DNA from: Evansella halocellulosilytica
GTDB taxonomy: Bacteria > Bacillota > Bacilli > Bacillales > Salisediminibacteriaceae
Direction: 5' to 3'
DNA: 64,000 nt
Assembly (NCBI RefSeq): GCF_002335745.1
Contig: NZ_NIST01000001.1
Coordinates: 3,279,295 to 3,343,294 of the forward strand
Positions within the stretch are counted from its first letter, which is position 1. Every line of letters starts with the position of its first letter. Positions 7,826 through 17,125 of the stretch are shown here, one piece after another. Position numbers and translations under genes: made by a program. The notes beneath the pieces were generated by a model that saw only the letters and a program-made list of their open reading frames with translations, had not been told where the DNA came from and made no database searches.

Positions 7826-7959
7826 ATAATATACTCCTTTCACATCTCATTATGTATAATTTACCCACAAAAACGGTCATTATGTTAAAAAGTACATTTA
7901 AAGAATGTTCTGATATTAATATGCAAATGAACATATAAAATGTAAGAAAGGATAAACAA

Positions 7960-8595
7960 ATGATAGATGCACTATTTTATTGGAGTATATGGTTAATGAT
8001 CATCAGTTATTTTTTCTTTGATGAAAATAAAATGCGAAGAGAGCTTTATACAACGATTGGTTTATTGATTGTCATTACTTCTTTGTATACTTTTCCTATT
8101 TTCGGAGTATATGTAAATGTTGCACTTCTTTTAATAATTGTAATCGTATTCTCATTTATAAGATCATTAAGTAAATATCGACAAATGTATTTGTTGTTTT
8201 TAAGCTTTTTATTAACAGGAGTGTATGTTTGGGTGCAATATTTTCTATATATTGAACCAGTCTGGATGTTTGTTTCACCAAATTGGGTTATTACTAGTGT
8301 TTATTCTTTATTTACAATCGTTTTATTAAAAAAGCCTGAATACAGGTGGTGCGTTATTTCAATATCAGTTATAGTAGGCGAATGTTTAACCGTTGCTATG
8401 CTCTATTATTATTCGCACACGTATACGTATGACTACGTAGTCGGGCACGTTACTTCTTTGGCAATCATATTTATGTCAATTTTAACGGTTTCAATTTGGA
8501 AACTGCTAGAACAACTTGCCTTGCAATTAAAAATACGAATAACAAATTCAATATCTAGAAAAACTACGTTAAGTCAGCGGAAGGTCAACGCATAA
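7960..8595 (+). CDS. yphA: Integral membrane protein YphA
   Basis: A 211-residue protein with about six hydrophobic membrane segments (roughly residues 5-20, 30-48, 50-66, 75-95, 105-122, 135-152 and 160-180) and a basic C-terminal tail. Size, topology and location between fni and der correspond to B. subtilis YphA, whose function is not established. AAGAAAGGA precedes ATG 7960. No catalytic motif was recognised. Confidence 0.75.
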   Translation: MIDALFYWSIWLMIISYFFFDENKMRRELYTTIGLLIVITSLYTFPIFGVYVNVALLLIIVIVFSFIRSLSKYRQMYLLFLSFLLTGVYVWVQYFLYIEPVWMFVSPNWVITSVYSLFTIVLLKKPEYRWCVISISVIVGECLTVAMLYYYSHTYTYDYVVGHVTSLAIIFMSILTVSIWKLLEQLALQLKIRITNSISRKTTLSQRKVNA

Positions 8596-8630
8596 ATATC
8601 TGGTCTTAGGAGCTTGCAATAAAAATTTAT

Positions 8631-8660
8631 TTGGATATGCTAGCAACGTAATGGTATAAT
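8631..8660 (+). promoter_or_regulatory. Sigma-A promoter upstream of der
   Basis: TTGGAT (8631-8636), 18-base spacer, TATAAT (8655-8660). Transcription would start near 8667, only ~13 bases before the hairpin at 8680-8702 and ~100 bases before der. Confidence 0.6.
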
Positions 8661-8679
8661 AATCAAGCTGATATGTCGT

Positions 8680-8702
8680 ACCCTTCTCGGTCAGGGAAGG
8701 GT
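8680..8702 (+). terminator. Hairpin between promoter and der
   Basis: ACCCTTC / GAAGGGT stem with 9-base loop followed by TTTCT. It may end transcripts coming from yphA, or act on the short leader made from the promoter just upstream. Confidence 0.5.
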
Positions 8703-8769
8703 TTTCTATTTGCTAACAAAAACTTTATAATAAAAGAACGATGTGTTAAATGAAAGTGAGGAATGAGCA

Positions 8770-10086
8770 ATGTCTAAACCTGTGTTAGCCATTGTAGGGC
8801 GCCCGAATGTAGGGAAGTCTACAATATTCAATCGGATAGTAGGGGAACGAGTAGCTATTGTTGAAGATAAGCCTGGGGTAACTCGTGACCGTATTTACAG
8901 TCAAGGAGATTGGCTGAACTATGATTTTCATATTATCGATACTGGTGGTATTGAAATCAGTGATGAACCTTTAATCCATCAAATGAGGTATCAAGCAGAA
9001 TTAGCCATTGAAGAGGCGGATGTTATTTGCTTTATTGTAAACGGAAAAGAAGGTATAACTGCAGCTGATGAAGAAGTAGCACAAATTTTATTTCGATCTA
9101 AAAAACCCGTTGTACTTGGAGTCAATAAAATGGACGATCCGGGGATGCATGATCGTCTATACGAATTTTACAGTTTAGGAATTGGTGATCCATACCCGAT
9201 TTCTGGAACTCATGGTTTAGGTTTAGGAGATCTTTTAGATGAAGTGGTAAAACATTTCTCAGATATAAAAGAAGACCCTTATGACGAAGACACAATTCGT
9301 ATGAGTTTAATTGGTCGGCCGAATGTTGGGAAATCGTCTTTAGTCAATGCAATCTTAGGAGAAGAGAGAGTCATTGTCAGTGATATTCCGGGAACAACAC
9401 GAGATGCAATTGACACCCCTTTTACGAAAGATAATCAAGATTATGTCATAATCGATACCGCTGGAATGAGAAAACGTGGAAAAGTATATGAAAGTACGGA
9501 GAAGTATAGCGTCCTTCGATCGTTAAAGGCAATTGAACGGTCTGATGTCGTTCTAGTAGTTTTAAATGCTGAAGAAGGGATTATAGAACAGGATAAAAAG
9601 ATTGCCGGTTATGCTCATGAAGAAGGACGAGCTGTCGTCATCGTCGTGAATAAATGGGATGCCGTTGAAAAAGATGATAAAACGATGCGAGAATTTGAAC
9701 AGAAAATACGAGATGAATTTCTCTTTTTAGATTACGCACCAATCGTATTTCTTTCTGCAAAAACGAAAAGGAGAATGCAGCATTTATTGCCTCTTGTTCA
9801 GGAAGTAAGTGAATTCCATAATTTGAGAGTTCAAACCCATATATTAAATGACGTCATTGTTGATGCGGTAACAATGAACCCTACACCAACTGATCATGGC
9901 GGCAGAAGGTTAAGAATAAAATATACAACACAAGTAGCTGTTGCCCCACCAACGTTTGTGTTATTTGTAAATGATCCAGAACTTCTGCATTTTTCTTATC
10001 GCAGATACCTTGAAAATAAAATACGCAATACGTTTAATTTTATTGGAACACCTATTCGAATTCTTGCTAGAAAAAAGAACGATTAA
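8770..10086 (+). CDS. der: Ribosome biogenesis GTPase Der (EngA)
   Basis: Essential 50S assembly GTPase with two tandem G domains and a C-terminal KH-like domain. 438 residues. G1 motifs GRPNVGKST at 10-18 and GRPNVGKSS at 182-190; DTGG and DTAG switch motifs; NKMD and NKWD base-specificity motifs, one set per domain. The KH domain occupies about 350-438. ATG 8770 has GTGAGGA seven bases upstream. Located after yphA as in B. subtilis. Confidence 0.97.
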   Translation: MSKPVLAIVGRPNVGKSTIFNRIVGERVAIVEDKPGVTRDRIYSQGDWLNYDFHIIDTGGIEISDEPLIHQMRYQAELAIEEADVICFIVNGKEGITAADEEVAQILFRSKKPVVLGVNKMDDPGMHDRLYEFYSLGIGDPYPISGTHGLGLGDLLDEVVKHFSDIKEDPYDEDTIRMSLIGRPNVGKSSLVNAILGEERVIVSDIPGTTRDAIDTPFTKDNQDYVIIDTAGMRKRGKVYESTEKYSVLRSLKAIERSDVVLVVLNAEEGIIEQDKKIAGYAHEEGRAVVIVVNKWDAVEKDDKTMREFEQKIRDEFLFLDYAPIVFLSAKTKRRMQHLLPLVQEVSEFHNLRVQTHILNDVIVDAVTMNPTPTDHGGRRLRIKYTTQVAVAPPTFVLFVNDPELLHFSYRRYLENKIRNTFNFIGTPIRILARKKND

Positions 10087-10473
10087 AAGAACAATTTAAT
10101 AAAAATTGACTAAGTGTAAATTTATTGTTATTTACTTTTGTTATTAAAAGGTTATTAGGAAAATGAGTTCGTCCATATCCTTAAATTTCCCGTTTAAACG
10201 AGTATTGCCACACAGGGTCGGTTTTCCATAGATTTCGCATCCTGCTATGAAGATGAAAGTTTTGCGATAAACTAAGTTTACCTATTTGATATCTTACTAC
10301 TGTAGATGCGAATAGGTTATTTAAAAGTTTAACATTTTTACTAAAGATAGTATGAAAATAATACCAGGAGAAAAGTCAGACGTTTCATTAAGAAAGCATT
10401 ATGATGACTAGCTAATGGGATATTTAACTTTTTCTCTTGTTAAATAATAAAAAATATATAATGGAGGGTAGAT
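10087..10473. other. Gene-free stretch between der and plsY
   Basis: 387 bases, AT-rich, without a credible open frame on either strand. A weak inverted repeat (ACCTATT at 10281-10287 with AATAGGT at 10311-10317) is the only structure noticed. A TATAAT lies immediately before the plsY ribosome binding site, too close to serve as a normal promoter. No other signal is seen. Confidence 0.5.
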
Positions 10474-11088
10474 ATGATATCGATATTTGTCATCATAATT
10501 TCATACTTAATCGGTTCTATCAGTTTTAGTTACTTAATTGGCATGAAATTAAAAAAAGTGGATATTAGGAAGCACGGTAGCGGGAATGCAGGTGCTACGA
10601 ATACTCTTCGTGTCCTAGGGGTGGGTCCTGCAATTACAGTCTTATTACTTGATTGTGCCAAAGGAGTTGTTGCTGTTTTATTAGGGTTATTCTTAACGAA
10701 TGGTGACCCTGCTATCGCTGCAGCAAGTGGTCTTGCATCTATTCTTGGGCATAACTGGCCAGTTTACTATGGGTTTAGAGGCGGTAAAGGTGTAGCGACC
10801 ACAATCGGTGTTTTAGCAACACTTGTGTTATCTGCTGCTCTTATTGCCGGTCTTATCGCTATCATTAGTATTATCATTACTCGATTTGTTTCACTTGGGT
10901 CTCTAATATTTATTAGTGGTACAACCATTTTAACTGGAGTTTTTAGTCATTATTTAGATTATCCAATTGTTTATTTTTATTTTCTAATCGCTATTTCAGT
11001 ACTTTCTTTTTGGCGACATCGGTCTAATATTCAACGATTAATTGCAAGGACTGAAAGTAAAATCGGGGAGAAAACGCCTGTCAAATAA
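10474..11088 (+). CDS. plsY: Acyl-phosphate:glycerol-3-phosphate acyltransferase
   Basis: Membrane enzyme making lysophosphatidic acid from glycerol-3-phosphate and acyl-phosphate. 204 residues, five to six membrane segments, with the conserved cytosolic motifs KHGSGNAGATNTLRVLG (about 32-48) and GGKGVATTIGV (about 104-114). ATG 10474 follows GGAGGG. It is 14 bases upstream of gpsA, which makes its substrate, so the two form a natural pathway pair that is not adjacent in B. subtilis. Confidence 0.95.
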   Translation: MISIFVIIISYLIGSISFSYLIGMKLKKVDIRKHGSGNAGATNTLRVLGVGPAITVLLLDCAKGVVAVLLGLFLTNGDPAIAAASGLASILGHNWPVYYGFRGGKGVATTIGVLATLVLSAALIAGLIAIISIIITRFVSLGSLIFISGTTILTGVFSHYLDYPIVYFYFLIAISVLSFWRHRSNIQRLIARTESKIGEKTPVK

Positions 11089-11102
11089 AAGGAGGCATTT
11101 GA

Positions 11103-12152
11103 ATGTCAAAAATCGCAGTAATTGGTTCAGGCAGCTGGGGGACTGCATTAGCGATCGTCTTAGCAGATAATGATCATCAAGTAAGGATATGGGGAAGATC
11201 AGAAGAACAAATAAATGAAATAAATGACCTTCACCAAAATCAGCGTTATTTACCAGATGCGAAACTACCGGAAACAATTAAAGCAAGTACGAGTATTAAT
11301 TATGTATTGGAAGATGCCGATACAATTGTTTTAGTTATCCCTACAAAAGCAATGAGAGAAGTTCTTCCGCAAATTAAAAACCATATGACTGAAGAAAAGT
11401 TATTCGTCCATGCGAGTAAAGGAATTGAACCAGGAACTCATTTAAGAATTTCAGAAATTATTGAAGAAGAAATACCATCACAATTAAGGTCAGGGGTAGT
11501 TGTATTATCTGGACCTAGTCATGCAGAGGAAGTTAGTTTACGTCAACCAACTACAGTCACAGCATCCTCAGTTAATATCGATAAGGCAAAATATGTCCAA
11601 GATTTATTTATGACGCAGCACTTTCGGGTATATACAAATCCTGACTTGATTGGTGTTGAAATTGGCGGGGCGTTGAAAAATATTATTGCGATATGTTCAG
11701 GGTTAACGAATGGCCTTGGTTATGGTGATAATGCAAAAGCAGCTTTAATGACTAGAGGATTAGCTGAAATCGGCCGTTTAGGGATGAAATTAGGAGCAAA
11801 CCCGATAACATTTGCTGGTTTGTCAGGTTTAGGAGATCTAATCGTCACCTGCACAAGTGTACATAGTAGAAATTGGCGGGCAGGGAATATGATCGGACAA
11901 GGTATGACGGTCGATAACATGCTAGATGAAATGGGAATGGTCGTCGAAGGTATTCGTACTACTAAGGCTGCACATGAATTAGCAAAAAAATTAGAAGTAG
12001 AAATGCCGATAACGAACGGCCTTTATAATGTGTTGTTTCATGGAAAAGCTCCTCAAGAGGCTGTAACTGAACTGATGGGAAGAGTAAAAAAGCACGAGGT
12101 TGAGGACTTAAAGCTAGGCGATTCTGATCCTTTAAACCATTTAGAGCCATAA
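11103..12152 (+). CDS. gpsA: Glycerol-3-phosphate dehydrogenase [NAD(P)+]
   Basis: Reduces dihydroxyacetone phosphate to sn-glycerol-3-phosphate for phospholipid synthesis. 349 residues; N-terminal Rossmann motif GSGSWGTA at 8-15, SGPSHAEEV, the catalytic Lys region IGGALKNIIAICSGL and the C-terminal GLGDLIVTC motif. AAAGGAGGCATTTG precedes ATG 11103. Together with plsY and plsC it supplies phosphatidate. Confidence 0.96.
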   Translation: MSKIAVIGSGSWGTALAIVLADNDHQVRIWGRSEEQINEINDLHQNQRYLPDAKLPETIKASTSINYVLEDADTIVLVIPTKAMREVLPQIKNHMTEEKLFVHASKGIEPGTHLRISEIIEEEIPSQLRSGVVVLSGPSHAEEVSLRQPTTVTASSVNIDKAKYVQDLFMTQHFRVYTNPDLIGVEIGGALKNIIAICSGLTNGLGYGDNAKAALMTRGLAEIGRLGMKLGANPITFAGLSGLGDLIVTCTSVHSRNWRAGNMIGQGMTVDNMLDEMGMVVEGIRTTKAAHELAKKLEVEMPITNGLYNVLFHGKAPQEAVTELMGRVKKHEVEDLKLGDSDPLNHLEP

Positions 12153-12156
12153 CTTT

Positions 12157-12184
12157 CACATGATGCCTTTCTTTGCATATGATA
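12157..12184 (+). promoter_or_regulatory. Possible sigma-K promoter for spoVIF
   Basis: CATATGATA (12176-12184) fits the sigma-K -10 consensus CATAnnnTA, with an AC-containing -35 (12157-12160) 15 bases before it. SpoVIF is a late mother-cell protein, so this would fit; the short consensus makes it tentative. Confidence 0.35.
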
Positions 12185-12215
12185 TCATGACATCTTGCAA
12201 GAGGAGGGCATTATT

Positions 12216-12482
12216 TTGGACGAGAAAAACAATTCATTGTTTGATCAAGTGGAAAAAAAGACGAAAGTCAATCAGAAAGATTTATTCAAGCTAGCAAGTA
12301 CCATTAATACTTCGGACTTAAAAGATGAAGCAAACGTCCGTAAATTAATTCATCAAGTTGCTCAATTAGCCAATACTCCTGTTTCTAAGCAGAAAGAGGA
12401 TGAACTCGTAAAAGCAATTACCTCTAACAACGTCCCACTCGATTTTTCAAGCTTGGCAAAAATGTTTCAGAAAAACAAATAA
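12216..12482 (+). CDS. spoVIF: Stage VI sporulation protein F (SpoVIF family)
   Basis: A small soluble protein of 88 residues. The pattern FDQVEKKTKV...LFKLA...DEANVRKLIHQVA.LA...VS...ED.LV.AI......LDFS.LAKMF matches B. subtilis SpoVIF (YjcC, 88 residues), needed for spore coat assembly. The start chosen is TTG 12216, seven bases after AGAGGAGGG, giving exactly 88 residues; an upstream TTG at 12195 has no binding site. In B. subtilis the gene lies elsewhere. A possible sigma-K promoter precedes it and a strong terminator follows. Confidence 0.82.
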   Translation: MDEKNNSLFDQVEKKTKVNQKDLFKLASTINTSDLKDEANVRKLIHQVAQLANTPVSKQKEDELVKAITSNNVPLDFSSLAKMFQKNK

Positions 12483-12583
12483 TTTTAGGCCGCTGTATAC
12501 ATCGAACCCTTTTACTACAGCATATACTAAAACAGAACCAATGCTAAATCCAGGGCTCACGTCCATGTTAGTTGTATTTAGTC

Positions 12584-12622
12584 AAAAAGTTGAAGGAAGG
12601 TGCCCCTTTCCTTCAACTTTTT
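12584..12622 (+). terminator. Strong terminator after spoVIF
   Basis: 15-bp perfect stem AAAAAGTTGAAGGAA / TTCCTTCAACTTTTT, loop of nine bases, then further Ts. The remaining 12483-12822 gap holds only this and the promoter at 12773. Confidence 0.85.
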
Positions 12623-12772
12623 TTAAATTGAGGTTTCGTTTCAGTCAATAATCGTTCTTTTCTAAATGATATTATATCTCGAAAGAAAAATTCTTTAGAC
12701 ATTCATTATAAAAATATAAACTATGCCATAAAACTCTTTTCAATATGAATCAATGCATAAATACGATTGCTA

Positions 12773-12781
12773 TGCTATAAT
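12773..12781 (+). promoter_or_regulatory. Extended -10 promoter for yphE
   Basis: TGCTATAAT is a perfect extended -10 element (TGnTATAAT), 41 bases before ATG 12823; no good -35 is needed for this class. Confidence 0.55.
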
Positions 12782-12822
12782 AGTTCGGTGAATCTCAACT
12801 GAATACATACGAGGTGATTGTT

Positions 12823-13026
12823 ATGTTTGAAGATCCTATGTTAAAAATGTGGATTTCTTTTATATCTATGGGATTAATGTTTGTTTCAGTAGTTTTGACT
12901 ATTTTTTCGAAAGAAAAGTTGACAGGCTTTTTTCGGTATACGTTTCTAACGTTTAGCTTTATATGTATGATCGTAGCTGGAATCATTATTTTCCTTGTTG
13001 TATTTAGCGGTCCAGTACCTGAATAG
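12823..13026 (+). CDS. yphE: YphE-like small membrane protein (DUF2768)
   Basis: 67 residues with two membrane segments (about 9-27 and 43-62) joined by a short basic loop, ending FLVVFSGPVPE. Size, topology and place upstream of yphF agree with B. subtilis YphE; function unknown. ATG 12823 has GAGGTG six bases upstream; a GTG at 12814 would overlap that site. The yphF gene starts 33 bases on. Confidence 0.75.
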   Translation: MFEDPMLKMWISFISMGLMFVSVVLTIFSKEKLTGFFRYTFLTFSFICMIVAGIIIFLVVFSGPVPE

Positions 13027-13058
13027 GAAAAGATATTGACATTATAAAGGAAGGGATT

Positions 13059-13784
13059 ATGTTGCGTTTTTTTCAAACAAGCTTAATAGTATTTATCGTG
13101 GCTATGTTTCTAACAGGATGTTTATACCCAGAGGAAAATAGAGGGGAAAATCGTGTGCCATATGATGATCAACTTGCCTCTGTCCAATCAGCAGTCTTGC
13201 AATATCGACAAGACCATGGTGTTTTACCAATTAAAACTCGTGATGCAGAAACACCGATATTTATGAAATATCCTGTTAATTTTGGACCGTTAATCCCGAG
13301 TTACTTGCAAAATCCACCAGGGAATTCGTTTGAGAATGGCGGGGTTTTTCAATATGTTCTCGTCAATCCAGAAGAAGTGCCGGAAGTAAAATTGATTGAT
13401 TTAACGACAACTAGGGAAATCCAAGATTTACAAAGACGTATTATGCAATACCGTAGACAGCATGATTATGCACCAGTTCAAGAAGTAGTTGGTAATGAAT
13501 TATTAAAGTTAGATTATGAGTTATTAAATTATGATGAGGAACCAAGTATTGAAAGCCCGTTTCATCCTGATCACCGATTACCATTGCTTATGAAGCCGAA
13601 TGGAGATATTGTAGTAGATTATAGTATAGATATTCAACACTATATAGACGAGCATGGTATGGGAGAGTATGAGCCTGGAGACGATATTAGGTGGCTGTTA
13701 GTTGATCATTCTCCATTTGTGCCTGCTTATTCAATTCCGCAAACGATAGAAGATGAAGAAATTATTTTTCTAGAAAAAGAATGA
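13059..13784 (+). CDS. yphF: YphF-like lipoprotein
   Basis: A 241-residue exported protein. Residues 1-20 form a lipoprotein signal ending in the lipobox LTGC (Cys21 as lipid site), followed by an acidic mature domain with two internal repeats of similar character (QSAVLQYRQDHGVLPIK and QRRIMQYRRQHDYAPVQ), suggesting duplicated modules. Position before spoIVA matches B. subtilis YphF, of unknown function. GGAAGGGATT precedes ATG 13059. Confidence 0.78.
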   Translation: MLRFFQTSLIVFIVAMFLTGCLYPEENRGENRVPYDDQLASVQSAVLQYRQDHGVLPIKTRDAETPIFMKYPVNFGPLIPSYLQNPPGNSFENGGVFQYVLVNPEEVPEVKLIDLTTTREIQDLQRRIMQYRRQHDYAPVQEVVGNELLKLDYELLNYDEEPSIESPFHPDHRLPLLMKPNGDIVVDYSIDIQHYIDEHGMGEYEPGDDIRWLLVDHSPFVPAYSIPQTIEDEEIIFLEKE

Positions 13785-13824
13785 ATAAAGATAGAACTCT
13801 GTTAATATCAATTGTTCTAAATAG

Positions 13825-13870
13825 CTTTCCTTCTCAATATACATACAAGAGAAAGGGAGGCTGTTTTTTT
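13825..13870 (+). terminator. Terminator after yphF
   Basis: CCTTCTC (13829-13835) pairs with GAGAAAGG (13850-13857, one bulge), followed by GAGGCTGTTTTTTT. Confidence 0.55.
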
Positions 13871-13919
13871 ATGGATAAATATTTTTTTTTACTAAACACA
13901 AATTCAATCACGAACACTT

Positions 13920-13948
13920 GTCATATTTGATGGACAACATCATAAGTA
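13920..13948 (+). promoter_or_regulatory. Sigma-E promoter for spoIVA
   Basis: GTCATATT (13920-13927) is an exact sigma-E -35 match; 13 bases later CATAAGTA (13941-13948) fits the -10 (CATACAAT). It is 72 bases before the spoIVA start. spoIVA is under sigma-E in B. subtilis. Confidence 0.7.
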
Positions 13949-14020
13949 TATACTGTCTTTCAATCGTAATGGAAAAAAAGTAACTATTTGATATTTTGAC
14001 TATGATCGGGAGGGGATCTT

Positions 14021-15499
14021 GTGGAAAAAGTTGATATTTTTAAAGATATCGCCGAACGCACTGGTGGTGATATTTATCTAGGGGTGGTAGGTTCAGTTCG
14101 AACAGGAAAATCAACCTTCATTAAAAAGTTTATGGAGCTTGCAGTCATCCCAAACATTGATAATGATTCAGACAGAATGAGAGCTCAAGATGAGTTGCCT
14201 CAAAGCGCAGCTGGGAAACAAATTATGACAACAGAACCTAAATTCGTACCGAATCAAGCAGTATCTATTCATGTAGATGAAGGACTCGATGTAAATGTTA
14301 GAGTAGTTGATTGTGTTGGATATGCAGTTCCAGGAGCAAAGGGATATGAAGATGAAAATGGACCTCGTATGATCCACACCCCTTGGTATGAGGATCCTAT
14401 CCCGTTCCATGAAGCTGCTGAAATAGGGACACGTAAAGTAATACAAGAACATTCAACTTTAGGGGTAGTTGTTACAACGGATGGTTCAATCGGTGAAATT
14501 GAAAGAGAAGATTATATTGAGTCTGAGCAAAGAGTTATTGAAGAGTTAAAAGAGGTTGGAAAACCGTTCATCGTTTTAGTGAACAGTGTTCACCCGCAAC
14601 ATCCTCATACCGAACAATTACGACAAGAGCTCCAAGAAGAGCATGATGTACCGGTACTTGCTATGAATATTGAAGGGATGACTGACCAAGATATAAACAG
14701 TGTGATGAGAGAAGTACTATTTGAATTCCCTGTTCATGAAGTGAATGTGAATTTACCAAGCTGGGTAATGGTGTTAAAAGAAGACCACTGGTTAAGAGAA
14801 AATTATGAAGGATCTGTTAGGGAAACAGTCAAAGATATTAAGCGTCTACGAGATGTAGACCGTGTAGTTGGACAATTTTATGACTATGAATTTATTGAAA
14901 GAGCTCAATTAGCTGGAATTGAAATGGGTCAAGGTGTAGCAGAAATTGATTTATATGCTCCGGATGATCTATATGATCAAATTTTAAAAGAAGTTGTAGG
15001 TGTAGAAATAAGGGGCAAAGACCACCTGTTAGAATTAATGCAAGATTTTGCCCATGCTAAAGCAGAATTTGATCAGGTATCAGATGCTCTAAGGATGGTT
15101 AAGCAAACGGGATATGGTATTGCAGCACCATCTATTGAGGATATGAGTTTGGATGAACCAGAAATTATTAGGCAGGGTTCAAGATTTGGTGTCCGTTTAA
15201 AAGCGGTAGCTCCATCTATTCATATGATTAAAGTGGATGTAGAATCAGAGTTTGCACCAATCATCGGAACCGAAAAACAGAGTGAAGAACTTGTAAGGTA
15301 TTTAATGCAAGACTTTGAAGAAAACCCTCTGTCCATTTGGAACTCAGATATTTTTGGTAGATCGCTAAACTCAATCGTTAGGGAAGGAATATCTGCTAAA
15401 CTTTCCTTGATGCCGGAGAATGCTCGCTATAAGCTTAAAGAAACGTTGGAAAGAATTATTAATGAAGGATCAGGCGGATTAATCGCCATCATATTATAA
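14021..15499 (+). CDS. spoIVA: Spore coat morphogenetic ATPase SpoIVA
   Basis: Forms the ATP-driven protein shell around the forespore on which coat and cortex depend. 492 residues, exactly the B. subtilis length. TRAFAC-type N-terminal domain with Walker A GSVRTGKS at 24-31, a DCVGY motif in the Walker B position, a middle domain, and the conserved C-terminus (GGLIAIIL) that polymerises and contacts SpoVM. The start is GTG 14021, after CGGGAGGGG. A sigma-E promoter is upstream and a terminator follows directly. Confidence 0.97.
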   Translation: MEKVDIFKDIAERTGGDIYLGVVGSVRTGKSTFIKKFMELAVIPNIDNDSDRMRAQDELPQSAAGKQIMTTEPKFVPNQAVSIHVDEGLDVNVRVVDCVGYAVPGAKGYEDENGPRMIHTPWYEDPIPFHEAAEIGTRKVIQEHSTLGVVVTTDGSIGEIEREDYIESEQRVIEELKEVGKPFIVLVNSVHPQHPHTEQLRQELQEEHDVPVLAMNIEGMTDQDINSVMREVLFEFPVHEVNVNLPSWVMVLKEDHWLRENYEGSVRETVKDIKRLRDVDRVVGQFYDYEFIERAQLAGIEMGQGVAEIDLYAPDDLYDQILKEVVGVEIRGKDHLLELMQDFAHAKAEFDQVSDALRMVKQTGYGIAAPSIEDMSLDEPEIIRQGSRFGVRLKAVAPSIHMIKVDVESEFAPIIGTEKQSEELVRYLMQDFEENPLSIWNSDIFGRSLNSIVREGISAKLSLMPENARYKLKETLERIINEGSGGLIAIIL

Positions 15500-15504
15500 T
15501 GACC

Positions 15505-15550
15505 AGGGTGTCACGAAACAAACGTTTCGAAGACACCCTTATTTTTTTAT
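15505..15550 (+). terminator. Terminator after spoIVA
   Basis: AGGGTGTC (15505-15512) pairs with GACACCCT (15532-15539); an inner stem CGAAAC/GTTTCG extends it, followed by TTATTTTTTT. A 65-codon frame that starts at the spoIVA stop runs through it and was rejected as a gene. Confidence 0.85.
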
Positions 15551-15816
15551 TTTGTGAGTTAGTTGAAGTGGTTGTTGATTTAATAATCCTGCCTATTATA
15601 TGGAATATTATGGAAAAAACTAGTGGCTATTTTGGGGAAAAGGGGAAAAAAGTGATAAAAATGCATAGAATTACGCAAAAATTGTTGAATTATTAGCATT
15701 TATCGTTTAACATAAGCGTTGTTATCCTATTAATTATAGGAAAACAAGTATAAAACGTTGACTTTTGTGAAAGAAAAGGAATAACGTAATTGATAATATG
15801 GGAGGAGGTGAATGGT

Positions 15817-16089
15817 ATGAATAAGACAGAACTTATCAATGCAGTTGCAGAGAAAACAGATCTTTCTAAGAAAGATGCAACTAGTGCTGTTGATGCAGTC
15901 TTTGACGTCATCACTGGTTCTCTACAAAAACAAGAAAAAGTACAATTGATTGGATTCGGTAACTTTGAAGTTCGTGAGCGTGCTGCCCGTAAAGGTCGTA
16001 ACCCACAAACAGGAGAGGAAATCGAAATCCCTGCTAGCAATGTACCAGCTTTCAAACCTGGTAAAGCCCTTAAAGATGCTGTTAAGTAA
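15817..16089 (+). CDS. hbs: DNA-binding protein HU
   Basis: Nucleoid-associated histone-like protein HU, 90 residues, essential in B. subtilis. The signature [21 protein letters not shown] (split here as [14 protein letters not shown] and GRNPQTG) forms the DNA-binding arms; the N-terminal [13 protein letters not shown] is typical. Start ATG 15817 follows GGAGGAGGTG; an in-frame upstream TTG at 15790 would overlap the binding site. Located between spoIVA and the mtr genes as in B. subtilis, with its own terminator. Confidence 0.97.
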   Translation: MNKTELINAVAEKTDLSKKDATSAVDAVFDVITGSLQKQEKVQLIGFGNFEVRERAARKGRNPQTGEEIEIPASNVPAFKPGKALKDAVK

Positions 16090-16109
16090 CATACATATAG
16101 GGCTATAAA

Positions 16110-16139
16110 AAGAACCACTGTCTAGTGGTTCTTTTTTTT
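16110..16139 (+). terminator. Terminator after hbs
   Basis: Perfect 10-bp stem AAGAACCACT / AGTGGTTCTT, loop GTCT, then a run of eight Ts. Confidence 0.92.
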
Positions 16140-16279
16140 GAGATATAACTTAATTAGTTATGGAAAGAATATATTCGGATGTTCCTTTCTATATGCATCA
16201 ATCTTGTTTTCACAATCTCTGTGTGCTAGAATTTTTACGAACTGGAGTTAGGTTGAAGCAATGAATGGAGGAAACAACA

Positions 16280-16846
16280 ATGAGTAATGTCGATCATGAA
16301 AAGATACAACAAGCTGTTACAATGATTTTAGAAGCTATTGGAGAAGACCCAAGTCGTGAAGGATTACTTGATACACCAAAACGTGTTGCACGTATGTATG
16401 AAGAAGTGTTTCAAGGACTAAATCAAGATCCGAAACAACATTTTGCAACCGTGTTCGGTGAAGATCATGAAGAACTAGTATTAGTAAAAGATATACCATT
16501 TTTTTCAATGTGTGAACATCACCTTGTTCCTTTCTATGGACAGGCGCATATTGGCTACATACCAAGGGGAGGGAAAGTAACAGGGTTAAGTAAACTTGCA
16601 CGAGCGGTTGAAGCTGTAGCGAGAAGACCTCAGTTACAAGAACGAATTACTTCTACAATTGCTGATTCAATTGTAGAAACGTTAGAACCTTTAGGTGTAA
16701 TTGTAGTTGTGGAAGCCGAGCATATGTGTATGACAATGCGCGGTGTAAAAAAGCCAGGGGCGAAAACGGTAACCTCTGCGGTCCGTGGAGCATTTGAAAC
16801 TAACGATGCTGCGAGAGCAGAAGTGTTATCACTAATTAAAGGATAA
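16280..16846 (+). CDS. folE: GTP cyclohydrolase I
   Basis: First step of folate/tetrahydropterin synthesis (GTP to 7,8-dihydroneopterin triphosphate); called mtrA in B. subtilis. 188 residues; zinc ligands visible in MCEHHLVPF and in [15 protein letters not shown] 16280 has GGAGG eight bases upstream; the in-frame ATG at 16265 overlaps that site. It is followed by mtrB at a 60-base interval, the conserved mtrAB pair. Confidence 0.96.
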   Translation: MSNVDHEKIQQAVTMILEAIGEDPSREGLLDTPKRVARMYEEVFQGLNQDPKQHFATVFGEDHEELVLVKDIPFFSMCEHHLVPFYGQAHIGYIPRGGKVTGLSKLARAVEAVARRPQLQERITSTIADSIVETLEPLGVIVVVEAEHMCMTMRGVKKPGAKTVTSAVRGAFETNDAARAEVLSLIKG

Positions 16847-16906
16847 TCCGATAAACAATAAGTTTAACGATCCTTTAGCCTGTAATAAAAAGAGGAGGTG
16901 CCACAC

Positions 16907-17125
16907 ATGTCTCAAGCAAATGATTATATCGTTATAAAGGCAAAAGAAGATGGTGTAAATGTGATTGGACTAACGAGAGGAACAGATACTCGTTTCCATC
17001 ACTCAGAAAAATTAGATCGCAATGAAGTAATGATTGCTCAATTCACAGAGCATACATCTGCCATTAAAGTTCGAGGTAAGGCTACAATACAAACAGCACA
17101 CGGAAATATCGAGAGCGATCAATAA
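16907..17125 (+). CDS. mtrB: Tryptophan RNA-binding attenuation protein TRAP
   Basis: A 72-residue subunit of the 11-mer ring that binds (G/U)AG repeats in mRNA when loaded with tryptophan. Ring RNA-binding residues lie in the conserved stretch [20 protein letters not shown] and KVRGKA. AGAGGAGGTG precedes ATG 16907. Its likely target is in the same window: the trp leader at 26903-27015. No anti-TRAP gene is visible here. Confidence 0.95.
   Translation: MSQANDYIVIKAKEDGVNVIGLTRGTDTRFHHSEKLDRNEVMIAQFTEHTSAIKVRGKATIQTAHGNIESDQ

Noticed and set aside
7323-7938. Two overlapping plus-strand open frames of 118 and 105 codons after fni
   Set aside because: They run through IS-end sequence, hairpins and the minus-strand ypzI gene, lack ribosome binding sites and resemble no family.
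15499-15696. 65-codon frame beginning at the spoIVA stop
   Set aside because: It runs straight through the spoIVA terminator hairpin; no independent ribosome binding site.
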